From Albula goreensis (taxonomy: Eukaryota; Chordata; Actinopteri; Albuliformes; Albulidae), in NCBI GenBank assembly GCA_022829145.1, contig CM040747.1, positions 40,604,613-40,668,612 on the forward strand: DNA of 64,000 nucleotides, given 5' to 3'. How positions within the stretch are numbered: the stretch's first letter is position 1; each line of letters opens with the position of its first letter. Positions 1 through 9,949 of the stretch are shown one piece after another. The notes below the pieces were generated by a model that was not told the origin of the DNA, did not search any database, and saw only the letters and a program-made list of their open reading frames with translations. Both the position numbers and the translations under genes were made by a program.

Positions 1-332
1 ATCAGAGTATGGATTATGTGTGAGTGCAGCAGTGATAGGACATAAATTACTCACACCACGAAAATTAGGCAAAATCCAAGGTTTCAAAGTGTTAAAATCT
101 AAAAGTGCAATTTCACCGCCTCAAAGGTTTACACTCCACTGTTTAACAGGGGTACATGTGAGAAAAAGAATATGATGGCTAAATGTGAATGATGTTGGTT
201 TGGATTGTGATCCTGCTGTCCAGACACTGTCACACCAGTGTTAAACTGCTCTGTCTGTGTCACAGCCCATAAGCCCTAGTCTGCCTCCACAGCACTGCTG
301 GGCTACAAGTGCCTGCTGTACCCAGGAAGACC

Positions 333-340
333 ATTTGCAT
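333..340 (+). promoter_or_regulatory. Ig V promoter octamer (V1)
   Basis: A perfect ATTTGCAT octamer, in the orientation typical of light-chain V promoters, lies about 97 nt upstream of the V1 leader ATG. A TATA-like TTTATAG follows near 390. The octamer is the known Oct-1/Oct-2 binding site that drives V transcription in B cells. Confidence 0.8.
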
Positions 341-436
341 AGAGAAGACACTTTGCATTGGCAGCACATGCTTCAGTGCTCTGGGAGTGTTTATAGTCCT
401 GTGAGTTTAACACTTGATGACTGAGAGCTGTCCTTC

Positions 437-1012
437 ATGGCAACAGAACCCACAGCAACAATGACTTTTATCACCATCTTCATCTGGGCTCTCGCTTTCT
501 GCATTCAGGGTAAGAGAACTACAGAAAATATTAAACATTAATTTTGTAATTCACAGTAAAATATGTACACATGCATATCTGCAAGTGTATATAGTTATAG
601 TAATACATGTAGATCCAAATCTGTAAGTGTATATTGTTTTTAGTAATACTTTTTACACAGTAAAGCTCTCTCTCTGCAGAGTCTTGGGGGCAGGTGATTC
701 TGACTTAGTCTCCATCCCAGTCAGTCCAGACGGGTCAGTCAGTCTCTATTGACTGTAAGGCCAGTACTGCAGTTGCCCAATATAGTGGTGCTCAGTACCA
801 TCTCTCCTGGTACCAGCAGAAATCTGGAGAAGCTCCCAAACTCCTGATCAAATACACATCAGAGAGAGTATCTGGAGTGCCCTCTAGATTCAGTGGCAGT
901 GGGAGAGGAAATGGCCTCGACTTCACTCTGACCATCAGTGGAGTCCAGGCTGAAGATGCAGGAGATTACTCCTGTCAGAGTGCACACTACATCAGCAGTA
1001 GCTGGGTGTTCA
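437..1012 (+). pseudogene. Immunoglobulin light-chain V segment V1 (kappa-type), nonsense pseudogene
   Basis: The segment encodes the antigen-binding variable domain of a light chain. The leader exon (437-509) encodes [20 protein letters not shown] and ends in a GT donor at 510. The V exon (680-1012) follows a CTCTGCAG acceptor. It shows the first Cys of framework 1, [25 protein letters not shown], and DAGDYSC with the second Cys. Leader and V exon join in phase 1, as expected for an Ig V. Reading in that phase meets a TAG in framework 1, at the position where the related segments at 4034-4307 and 12538-12858 have CAG (the Q of TQ). One C-to-T change therefore ends the protein. Promoter, splice sites and recombination signal all look intact, so it could still rearrange or donate sequence by gene conversion. 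A sequencing error at this base cannot be excluded. Confidence 0.88.
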
Positions 1013-1040
1013 CACAGTGATAGAGAGCTGTACAAAAACC
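1013..1040 (+). promoter_or_regulatory. 12-RSS of V1
   Basis: Heptamer CACAGTG (1013-1019), 12-bp spacer, nonamer ACAAAAACC (1032-1040). A 12-bp spacer on the V side is the kappa-type arrangement. It directly abuts the end of the V exon. Confidence 0.9.
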
Positions 1041-1129
1041 TCACTCAGTCAGACTGCACAGAGACTGCACTGCTGCAGCTGGAAACGACTGCAGGTGCTG
1101 AGGGGGGAGGCACTGACCCGGGACACTGA

Positions 1130-2600
1130 GGGGTTCTGCTTCAGTGGGTCAGTTATAACTCTCTCATACTCTGTATACTGACACAGTTGTAGCTCCAACT
1201 TAAACACAGCTCCATTAGTTCACTGAACTCCAAAAATAACACTCATAAACTGACATTGAATTCAATTGCCAGAATATCAAAGCCACTTAATGACAGCGAG
1301 GGGGAAATTCAAATGTCAGTGTTAAAAACATTCTAAAAATTCTCAACTGCCCAGATGAATGAGTGCCAGTTAATGAAAAGTATTTTTAAGATAAATGTTT
1401 TGACTATAACGCAGTTGTATATAACATGCCCTAGGAAATAGTAGTCGTGCTCACCAGGCAGGGCAGTCCAAAGTACTCTCCCCATCACACCTGAATAAAA
1501 ATGCAAACATCTCCAGGTAACTAATACAGAAGGTGGTAACATAATGATAAACATTAGCTATTTGCAAAAACTATATCATTTTATGATGAAATACTACTTA
1601 ACTCAAATCTCTAACTTATAAAAAACCAAATAAAAACTCAGAAAAATTCATGAAGGGAAATCACAGTTAATTTCTCTGTGCAGTTCCCATAGATGATACC
1701 TCATACATTTGAGGATGTCATACTAATGCAAAAACGCATGAATGACTTTATTCAGAATCAAACCTACAGGCTAATAATTCTTGGGAAACAATCCAATGTA
1801 CTTCAAAGACCCATGCAACATACAGTATATATATATTTTTTTCTTTTTTGTAAAAATATTGCTGTTTCCTAAACTTTAATTGTCTTTGACACTCTACTGC
1901 TTTTCCCTCCTCTGCTCAGCTTCTGAGAAATGTTGTGAGTCTCCAACCACCACTGATTTATATTTAGTGTATTTGTCTGTGAAACCACTCAGTCTACAGC
2001 AGCTCCATTCAAACTGTCACACAAGCTGCCATTACATACACTGACCACAGGAGGGAGACAGAGCCCATCTGTCGCTCATGATTCACGTACATGATATCAG
2101 AGGAGACCCGAAGCTGCAGAGACACGCTATGTGGAATATACTGTGATACTGTGTGATACATTTAAAAACATTTAATGATATTTAATGATATCATGTAATA
2201 TTGTGGATGCAGTAATGCCTGCTTTAGCTCTCTGTTGTAAATTGGCTGAATCTGACTGAAAAACAGGTGTTTTTTATTTTTTTTTTTTTTTTAAATATAT
2301 TTTGTTTTCAAAAAATACATATTTTGGGATGTTAGAGCAAGATGACCCCATTGTGTTGTATGTGCAAGTAGCACATGAAATGTGCAACCCAATATGGTGC
2401 AAATAACAGGACCCAAAGAACTATAGAATCACACCTTTCATCTGGCCCTTCACCTTAACACATGTATAACAGTAGAACAGAAGCAGTTGTGTTAGCACAA
2501 ACATTCAGCTTTCTGTCTGTGTGAAAACAGCAGAGAGAGTCTCAGCCCTCTATAGACACAGTGCTGTTCACACCTCAGAGCTCCTCTAACTGTGTGTGAC
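1130..2600. other. No gene recognised between V1 and V2
   Basis: AT-rich sequence with a poly-T tract near 2274-2292. I searched it for a J segment (23-RSS plus FGGGT-type motif) and for a constant domain and saw neither. Confidence 0.5.
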
Positions 2601-2723
2601 AGGATTTGTATAGAGGAAGGGGCTTTGCATACCTGTCCTGCCTCTCTGCTTCACACACTTTAAGACCCCAGTACTGATCAGTGACTGTCCAGCCCTTTCA
2701 CACACACTGACACAGGCAGCACA

Positions 2724-3319
2724 ATGATGAGTCACTCTCTCTGCTGCTGGCAGTGCTGGGACTCCTTATTCAGGGTGAGAGACACTGATCGCTCTTTAAT
2801 TTCTTTATCATTATTTTTCATACTATTATTGGTTATGTTAAAGAAATATGGCCATTTCAGCTCAAATTTACAAGGATATCAGATCATTGTTGACTATGAT
2901 GTTATATTGTGTGCACCTTCATTTCTGTTTTGTTTTCCAGATTTAATGTATATTAAGATCCATTCCCATGTTTTGTTTTTCAGGATCAATGGCAGAAATA
3001 GTTCTGCCTCAGTCTCCAGCCCAGTCTGTTCAGCTGGGAGACACTGTCTCTATCCAGTCTGTTCAGCTGGGAGACACTGTCTCCATCAGCTGCACAACCA
3101 GTCAGAGTGTTACAGGCTCTAATGTCTACCTGCACTGGTATCAGCAGAAACCTGGTCAAGCCCCTAAACTTCTCATTTATTATGCCACAACTCGCCAGTC
3201 TGGGATTCCTGATCGATTCAGTGGCAGTGGATCTGGGACTCAGTTTACACTGAAAATCAGTGGAGTCCAGGCTGAAGATGCAGGAGATTATTACTGTCAG
3301 CAGAGCAAAAGTGGGTTAA
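2724..3319 (+). pseudogene. Immunoglobulin light-chain V segment V2, probably defective
   Basis: The V exon (2984-3319, acceptor TTTTTCAG) encodes a kappa-type variable domain: [46 protein letters not shown], and [16 protein letters not shown] at the V end. It differs clearly from V1, V3 and V4, so it is another subfamily. Two oddities are visible. Framework 1 contains [11 protein letters not shown] twice in tandem (33 nt, in frame), lengthening the strand before the first Cys by 11 residues. The leader exon's ATG (2724) is also out of register: the hydrophobic leader reading (SLSLLLAVLGLLIQ) is in a different frame from the ATG, and only that hydrophobic frame joins the V exon in phase 1. 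No in-frame ATG is visible just upstream. The promoter has only degenerate octamers (CTTTGCAT at 2623; ATTTGTAT at 2604). I call it a pseudogene, with an indel error in the leader as the alternative. Confidence 0.8.
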
Positions 3320-3347
3320 CACAGTGATACAGCCCTGTACAAAAACC
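3320..3347 (+). promoter_or_regulatory. 12-RSS of V2
   Basis: Heptamer CACAGTG (3320-3326), 12-bp spacer, nonamer ACAAAAACC (3339-3347); a perfect match to the consensus. Confidence 0.9.
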
Positions 3348-3533
3348 TCACCCTACACTGAGAGGCATTCCTGAGCAGGAACACATCAGATCAGAGCTCG
3401 ATTATTCCCCTCTCAGAATTACCCAGTTTAAATAAAACTGAGTTCTTACCAATCAGGATAATGTTCAGATCACATCCAGTTAATTTAGCATGTTTATGTA
3501 GGAAAGCAGCAAAAGCCTCATTCACTGCAGTGC

Positions 3534-4033
3534 NNNNNNNNNNNNNNNNNNNNNNNNNNNNNNNNNNNNNNNNNNNNNNNNNNNNNNNNNNNNNNNNNNN
3601 NNNNNNNNNNNNNNNNNNNNNNNNNNNNNNNNNNNNNNNNNNNNNNNNNNNNNNNNNNNNNNNNNNNNNNNNNNNNNNNNNNNNNNNNNNNNNNNNNNNN
3701 NNNNNNNNNNNNNNNNNNNNNNNNNNNNNNNNNNNNNNNNNNNNNNNNNNNNNNNNNNNNNNNNNNNNNNNNNNNNNNNNNNNNNNNNNNNNNNNNNNNN
3801 NNNNNNNNNNNNNNNNNNNNNNNNNNNNNNNNNNNNNNNNNNNNNNNNNNNNNNNNNNNNNNNNNNNNNNNNNNNNNNNNNNNNNNNNNNNNNNNNNNNN
3901 NNNNNNNNNNNNNNNNNNNNNNNNNNNNNNNNNNNNNNNNNNNNNNNNNNNNNNNNNNNNNNNNNNNNNNNNNNNNNNNNNNNNNNNNNNNNNNNNNNNN
4001 NNNNNNNNNNNNNNNNNNNNNNNNNNNNNNNNN
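3534..4033. other. Assembly gap (500 N)
   Basis: Exactly 500 consecutive N. The round length suggests a placeholder rather than a measured gap. It removes the 3' end and recombination signal of the minus-strand V segment next to it. Confidence 0.99.
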
Positions 4034-4555
4034 GCATCTTCAGCCTGGACTCCACTGATGGTCAGAGTGAAGTCAGTCCCAGATCCACTGCCACTGAATC
4101 GATCAGGAATCCCTGAGTTACGTGATGTTGCCCTGTAGATCAGGAGTTTAGGAGCTTCTCCAGGTTTCTGCTGATACCAGGCCATATAGTGATAACCACC
4201 ACTGGTGTACACTGCAGGGCTGGTTTTACAGATCAGGGTGACAGTGTCTCCTATGAGAGCAGATTTACCAGCAGGAGTCTGAGTCACAGTCACCTGTCCT
4301 CTGCATTCTGAACAGAAGAAGAAAATGCATATTCATATTATCTATTGGTACATTAGGATGTTACATCACTGCCCAAACAGTTATTTTATACATTTATTTC
4401 ATAGAGTTACTTTAGGTTTCATGCTTCCATTCAATTAAAACTGAAGACCTCATATCTATTTCAATATTTTTATGAATCTCACCTTGAATGCAGAAAGCGA
4501 GTGCCCAGATGAAGATGGTGATGAAAGTCATTGTTGCTGTGGGTTCTGTTGCCAT
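4034..4555 (-). CDS. Immunoglobulin light-chain V segment V3 (kappa-type), 3' end in gap
   Basis: This is a variable-domain segment on the minus strand. The leader exon (4555-4483) starts with ATG and encodes a leader very like that of V1 ([20 protein letters not shown]). It is 73 nt long with a GTGAG donor. The V exon starts at 4307 after a TTCTGTTCAG acceptor and reads in phase 1: [20 protein letters not shown], the first Cys, [46 protein letters not shown]. The sequence then enters the 500-N gap, so the second Cys, CDR3 and RSS cannot be seen. No stop or frameshift is visible in what remains. Promoter ATGCAAAT and CTATAAA lie upstream. It is inverted relative to V1 and V2. Confidence 0.88.
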
Positions 4556-4595
4556 GAAGGACAGCTCTCAGTCATCAAGTGTTAAACCCACAGGA

Positions 4596-4659
4596 CTATA
4601 AACACTCCCAGAGCACTGAAGCATGTGCTGCCAATGCAAAGTGTCTTCTCTATGCAAAT
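4596..4659 (-). promoter_or_regulatory. V3 promoter: TATA-like box and octamer
   Basis: CTATAAA (plus-strand text 4596-4602) and octamer ATGCAAAT (4652-4659, reading ATTTGCAT on the coding strand). Spacing matches V1 and V4, so the three share a promoter type. Confidence 0.8.
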
Positions 4660-4786
4660 GGTCTTCCTGGGTACAGCAGGTAGTTGTAGCCCAGCCACTG
4701 TCTCTCTGATGCCAAATGCAGATTTTTCCTTTTAGATTGTTCCAGAACAATCCATCTTACGTGATTAAAGTTTTTAAAGTGATTTG

Positions 4787-5070
4787 CCCATTGTGTTTGA
4801 CCACCTCCTCCCATTGGCTCATTGTGTGTAACCACCTCCTCCCATTGGCCCATTGTGTTTGACCACCTTCTCCCATTGGCCCATTGTGTGTGACCACCTC
4901 TTCCCATTGGCCCATTGAGTGTGACAGCCTCCTCCCATTGGCCCATTGTGTGTGACCATCTACTGCCATTGGCATGTTGTGTGCGAACACCTCCTCCCAT
5001 TGGTTTATTATGTGTGACCACCTCCTCCCATTGGCCTATTGTGTGTGACCACCTCCTCCCATTGGCCCTG
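4787..5070. repeat. 31-bp minisatellite with repeated inverted CCAAT boxes
   Basis: About nine copies of a 31-bp unit built around CCTCCTCCCATTGGCCCATT and TGTGTGTGACCAC, diverged by a few bases each. Nearly every unit carries CCATTGG, the reverse complement of a CCAAT box in extended form. The array starts about 130 bp upstream of the V3 octamer, in the promoter-proximal zone of that minus-strand V segment. Confidence 0.9.
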
Positions 5071-5099
5071 CGACGGCTCATCCTGACAAACATGTGAAT

Positions 5100-6010
5100 A
5101 TCTCAGTGATGCCACAGGCAAGTGTTTCCACTGAAAGAGACCCAGAATCTTTCTAACAGAGCCAACATTTCAAATCTCACAGGATGAAATATTCGCCAAA
5201 TTACATGAATATGTGTGTACATATCTCTGTGATCTTACTCTCAAATTCTACATCATTTCTAGAAAGGGTATTCTTATAAAGTAGAATTTTCCTTGTAAAG
5301 ATGATTATTTTATGGAATGGCAATGTATTTGTATTGATTTCAGTTGATTAATCAGATAAGAATAACTTTAGGTTTTACTGCATATTTGTATAATAGTAAG
5401 AGCATGTTTGCCTGGGTCTACTGAATCCAGTGAGGTGCAAACATTGGATATACTATGCAGGTACAATAGACTAAGTTTTCAAATGAAAGGAGTCCAAATA
5501 AAACTACATTTAGAGTTTCAGAAGAAACTTTGATTTTGCATGTGATTGCACTGTCCACTGTGTAATGAGATGTGTATTTATGTATTGTCATGTGTGCTGC
5601 TGTATGATAAGGTGTAAAACAGGTCCACCCCACAGAAAGACAAATATGATAGACCATGATGACCATTCACTGCAAGGTAAAAGTGACCAGTGCATAAGTG
5701 TGGTCATGGTTCATTTAGTTGGCAAGCTACAGCATGGGTAAGTAGCATAAATCAGGTAATGATGATGAAAATTATTATGATTATTATTACAATTATTATT
5801 ATTGCTGTTGGTAATGGTACTGGTATTTGTTTATAAAGGATATATGTTTATTATTATATCACTATATTTATGATTATTATTTCATCATCATTGTGAATGT
5901 ATAATTATCCACAGGGCATAACTGTAGTAATAATATTACTGGTCAATCTTGTTGTGCTTCACCATACCTGTATTAATATATTATCATTCTGCTACTAGCA
6001 GTAACTTAGA
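5100..6010. other. AT-rich intergenic, no gene recognised
   Basis: Short ATT/TTA microsatellite-like runs at about 5765-5880. No ORF or RNA with recognisable features. Confidence 0.5.
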
Positions 6011-6014
6011 ATAC

Positions 6015-7115
6015 CAAAGCTAAAATAGCAAAACCAGAGCATCCATGCAAGAAAACCTTAGTAACCACCTATCATGCCATAGAAACTGCCCAGCAATATC
6101 CTTAGAACCACATAGAATGCCATTGCAAAGGTGTTTCTTGGGGGTTGCTATGGTGTTTTAGGTGGTTGCTAGGGTGTTGCTAGGAGGTTGTTATGGTGTT
6201 CTAAGTGGTTTTTAGGGTGTTGCTCGGCAACAACTTTAAACACCATAGAAACCACCTAGCAACACCTTAGCAACCACTTAGAATATCATATCTAGTGTCT
6301 AGCACCACCATAACAACTACGTAGAACACCATAGCAATGCCATATCAACCACATAGCAACACATTAGTAACCACCTATCATGCCATAGCAACTGCCTAAC
6401 AACATCATAACAACCATTTAGAATGCCATTGCAAAGGTGTTTCTTGGGGGTTGCTATGGTGTTTTAGGTGGTTGCTAGGGTGTTGCTAGGAGGTTGCTAT
6501 GGTGTTCTAAGTGGTTTTTAGAGTGTTGCTCGGCAACAACTTTAAACACCATAGAAACCACCTAGCAACACCCTAGCAACCACCTAAAACACCATCACAA
6601 CCATCTAGAAACACCTTAGCAACCACTTAAAATACCATAGCTAGCATCTAGCAACACCATAGCAACTACCTAGAACACCATAGCAATGCCATATCAACCA
6701 CATAGCAACATATTAGTCACCACCTATCATGCCATAGTAACTGCCTAGCAACATCATAACAACCATTTAGAATGCCATAGCAAAGGTTTTTCTAAGCGGT
6801 TGGTATGGTGTTTAAGGTGGTTGCTAGGGTGTTGCTAGGAGGTTGCTATGGTGTCCTAAGTGGTTTTTAGGGTGTTGCTCGGCAACAACTTTAAACACCA
6901 TAGAAACCACCTAGCAACACCCTAGCAACCACCTAAAACACCATAGCAACCATCTAGCAACACCTTAGCAACCACTTAGAATATCATAGCTAGTGTCTAG
7001 CAACACCCTAGCAACTACATAGATCATCATAGCAATGTGAAATGGTGGCCTTTGAAAGATAGCATAGTGTTTTAGGTGGTTGCTATGGTGTTGCTAGGAG
7101 GTTGCTATGGTATCC
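6015..7115. repeat. Fold-back repeat field (CCTAGCAACC / GGTTGCTAGG family)
   Basis: Dense short repeats based on CATAGCAACC, CCTAGCAACACC and their reverse complements GGTTGCTATGG and GGGTGTTGCTAGG. Three larger copies begin near 6117, 6421 and 6771 with GAATGCCAT(T/A)GCAAAGG. In each copy a GGTTGCTATGGTGTTTTAGG arm runs into a core TTGCTCGGCAA and then into the inverted arm CCACCTAGCAACACC. Each copy should form a long hairpin. No transposase is present. Confidence 0.85.
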
Positions 7116-7119
7116 AATG

Positions 7120-7850
7120 GTATTGGGAGAGGGAGGAGAGGAGACAAATAGAATTTCTTGAAGTAAAAAAGCTGTTAAATAACAAATTATTATTTTTTAA
7201 GAATAAAACTGCTGATTAATTGTAATTTTTGTGTCTGGAGTCTTAATTTTTTTATTAGGAATGAGTGATTGGTATAAGGTCATCATGTTATTATCATGAA
7301 CTAAACTGCCTTTAATATAAACTTTAATCTTACTGATCGCTGACATTAAATAATCATGTAATAATCTGAAATATAAAATAATTCATTTGAACATGTTAGC
7401 ATTCCTCTTTAAAAGTGGTAGGTGTATAAAGTAGAAATGAATGCCTAAACATAGAAGGACAAACATGTTTATTATCAATTGACCATTTAATGAACAATAA
7501 AGAAACTCATCATCCTCATGAGGCTACATGTAGATTTCTCACACAACGGAGATGCTGCACTCAGACAGTGTGTACTTTGCTGCTTCTCAATCTGGACTTC
7601 CATTTGCAAGTTGAGAGCGATTTTCTACAGTTAGATTCCCATCCTAACACCAACTGTAATAGAATGATTCTGCATGTAGAATGTGTATTTTGTACCCTTA
7701 TTTAGTTTCCTTCCTCCTCCTATATCCAGGCTTGGAACTGGCAGAACAGTATGCTTGCAGTCATACTGTCCAGACGGAGCTAAAGAAACTATATACAATA
7801 AGAAGAAACTACGTACAAAAACAAACCAGAAAAAGCCAGCAACTGTGTGC
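7120..7850. other. No gene recognised
   Basis: AT-rich sequence. Short ORFs near 7490-7890 match no family I know and lack supporting context. Confidence 0.4.
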
Positions 7851-7859
7851 TGTAGTCAT

Positions 7860-9110
7860 GCTCCTGTAATGCAGGTATTGCGCCATTAGGAGCAGACACT
7901 GCAGCCGCCAGTCTGTCCCTGAAACTGTCCCCAGACCGCTGGGTCACCTGGGTGGTTGGGATGAGCGTTGCCCTCCTCCCTCCGGTCATCCCCTTCCACA
8001 TCTGGCTCCACGATGTCCCCATTGCCAGTGCAGAGGCTGTGGAGGAAGACATGAGGACACCACCACTGGCACCAAGGTGGACTTCAACCAGGATCAAAGT
8101 GCAGTTTCATTGACATTCTCTTCAACCCTTAGTTGTTTAAATTTCACATCTATCTTCACTTGTGTTCACTGTTTTTAGAGATCCTTTCACAAAATGATCC
8201 CTCCCTGGACCCACTTTGTTACCTGTTCCCCTTATTTATTTGTTGTTATTTATTAGTTGTGTCCTCTTTTACCTCGAGGGCCTTCAGGAAGATTCTGCGC
8301 CACCGGGTCTTCATCATCTTCATCATCCCAATCGCCCTCTCCACCACACACCTGGCCTATGAAAGATGCCGGTTGTACCTGGCCTGTATGGGTTTTGATT
8401 GGCTCCTGAACGGGGTCATGAGGCACGTGGGTGCTGATAGGCAGGGATAGCCTCCATCCCCAATGATGCTCCATCCTGGAGGCGGGTGGAGCTGCTCCTC
8501 ATAAACCCGAGCTCCACCGCAGGACCCGTGCTTCATGGACAGCACCAGGCAGGCCTGCGAAGGCATCGAGGAAGCGGCCTTTGTGATCGCAGATCACCTG
8601 GAGCTGAATGGAATGAAACAGCTTCCTGTTGAGGCGGTCTTCCTTGTTCAAGGCAGGTGGTTTTTACGGATGCGGCTTCCGTCGATGCTGCCAGCCACGC
8701 GATGGAAGGCAGGGAGCCAGCCAGGCTGGGGCAAAGCCTGCACCAATCTCCTCCAGCTCATCTTCTGAGGGGAAACGGACCACCCTTCCCAATATCCCCA
8801 TGATGTGCTCAGCCACCCGGTGGATAACATCGTGGGTCGTGGTTCTGGGGACATCAAAGGCCTCTGACCTCACACGATAGGAAGTGGCACCAGCCAGCCG
8901 ATATAAATACATGGCAACCTCCAGGGCTTTCCCCCGTCCATGCTCCTTTTCGTAGCCCAGAGCGTGGACCGAGGCTTTCACTGTTTGCCTTGATAGGCCA
9001 AAGTCTTTCCTCAGGTCCCCTTCCCCCATGTGGAGGCGCAGGACAGGGGTGTTGGGATTTAAGCTCAAGTACTGCCCTCTAAACGCAGCCTCAAAGAGGA
9101 CAATATTGTA
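7860..9110 (-). pseudogene. Harbinger-type (HARBI1-like) transposase, decayed
   Basis: Conceptual translation of the minus strand gives pieces of a PIF/Harbinger DDE transposase across several frames. Near the start (about 9068-8760) are FGLSRQTVKASVHALGYEK and FDVPRTTTHDVIHRVAEHI, the helix-turn-helix-like N-terminal region, followed by VRFPSEDELEEIGAGFA. AGSIDGSRIR (about 8690) corresponds to the first catalytic Asp block (family form GSIDGCHI). LFHSIQLQVICDHKGRFLDA and PPPGWSIIGDGGYPCL (about 8470) match the central block with the second catalytic Asp. RYNRHLS (about 8360) precedes the Glu block. A C-terminal remnant continues to about 7860. Multiple frameshifts and stops make it non-coding. 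I could not fix the terminal inverted repeats. Confidence 0.8.
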
Positions 9111-9553
9111 AATTACGTGTTTAATTCTTTTTAAGTGTTCATTGTAATATAGTTCTTATGCTTATTTAGTCATGTATTTATACACATATTGAACTAATTT
9201 GTGTTCAAAGGTTACAGTATATAAACATGTATTTATAATGTATTTAATGTATTTATTCATTTATAATTAACTTATTAAATTCGTTCATCGCTCATGTAAA
9301 ATCTGAATGTACTAAATATCTGTGATTAAAATATCAATTGTTTGTCACTTACAATGAGCTTCGTTATTAATTTTAATGTACATTTTACCTTATTACGTGA
9401 GCCGAACATTTTACCTTATTACCAGAGGTAAACTGTTAGGCTGATGAAAAGTAGCCCAACAGGTGTAATACTTAAAAAAAATTATTAAAAAAATGTTACA
9501 TGTGATTCATATTCCAGTATCATGGCAAACATATTTTTTCTGGTATTTGCCCA

Positions 9554-9590
9554 TCACCTCCTCCTCCTCCTCCTCCTCCTCCTGCTCCTC
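9554..9590. repeat. (CTC)n microsatellite
   Basis: Near-perfect CTC trinucleotide run with one interruption (TGC) close to its end. Confidence 0.9.
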
Positions 9591-9784
9591 CGTGCCTCAT
9601 TATGTGCCCAAACAGCATGAAGGTGAGACATTTTCGATGTGTCGAGTGTTCTCGTTCACTTGGGAAAAAATACCAGGAATAAATACTGATGTCTGTAGGC
9701 TCACGATGAAGTCATTTGACAAATATATTGACAACATCCTAAGCCAACAAGATTAGGTCGCTACAAGTGAAACTATGGCTAAGT

Positions 9785-9945
9785 GGGGGAGCTAGGGATG
9801 GAAGGAGAGAGGTGAGTCTTCAGTCTGTGCTTGAAGGTTGAAGTCCAGACGAGCAGCAGCGTTCTGGATTAGCTGCAAGGGTCTGATGGAAGATGCTGGA
9901 AGGCCAGCAAGGAGGGAGCTGCAGTAGTCTATGAGAACTATAAAG
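9785..9945. repeat. Possible dispersed fish repeat fragment
   Basis: The stretch with AGCAGCAGCGTTCTGGATTA, GCTGCAAGGGTCTGATGG and GAGCTGCAGTAGTC resembles a motif I associate with repeats common in fish genomes. The family is not identified. This rests on recall, not on a second copy in the window. Confidence 0.35.
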
Positions 9946-9949
9946 AGGA

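Noticed and set aside
1920..2100. Possible Ig J or C exon between V1 and V2
   Set aside because: No 23-RSS, no J Phe-Gly-x-Gly motif and no constant-domain Cys/Trp pattern could be read.
3391..4293. A 300-codon frame spanning the N gap
   Set aside because: The frame is carried through 500 unknown bases. Only the V3 part is coding; the far side is flanking sequence.
4650..5093. Minus-strand ORFs of 77-147 codons with GQWEEV repeats
   Set aside because: Product of the 31-bp CCAAT minisatellite; no gene signals.
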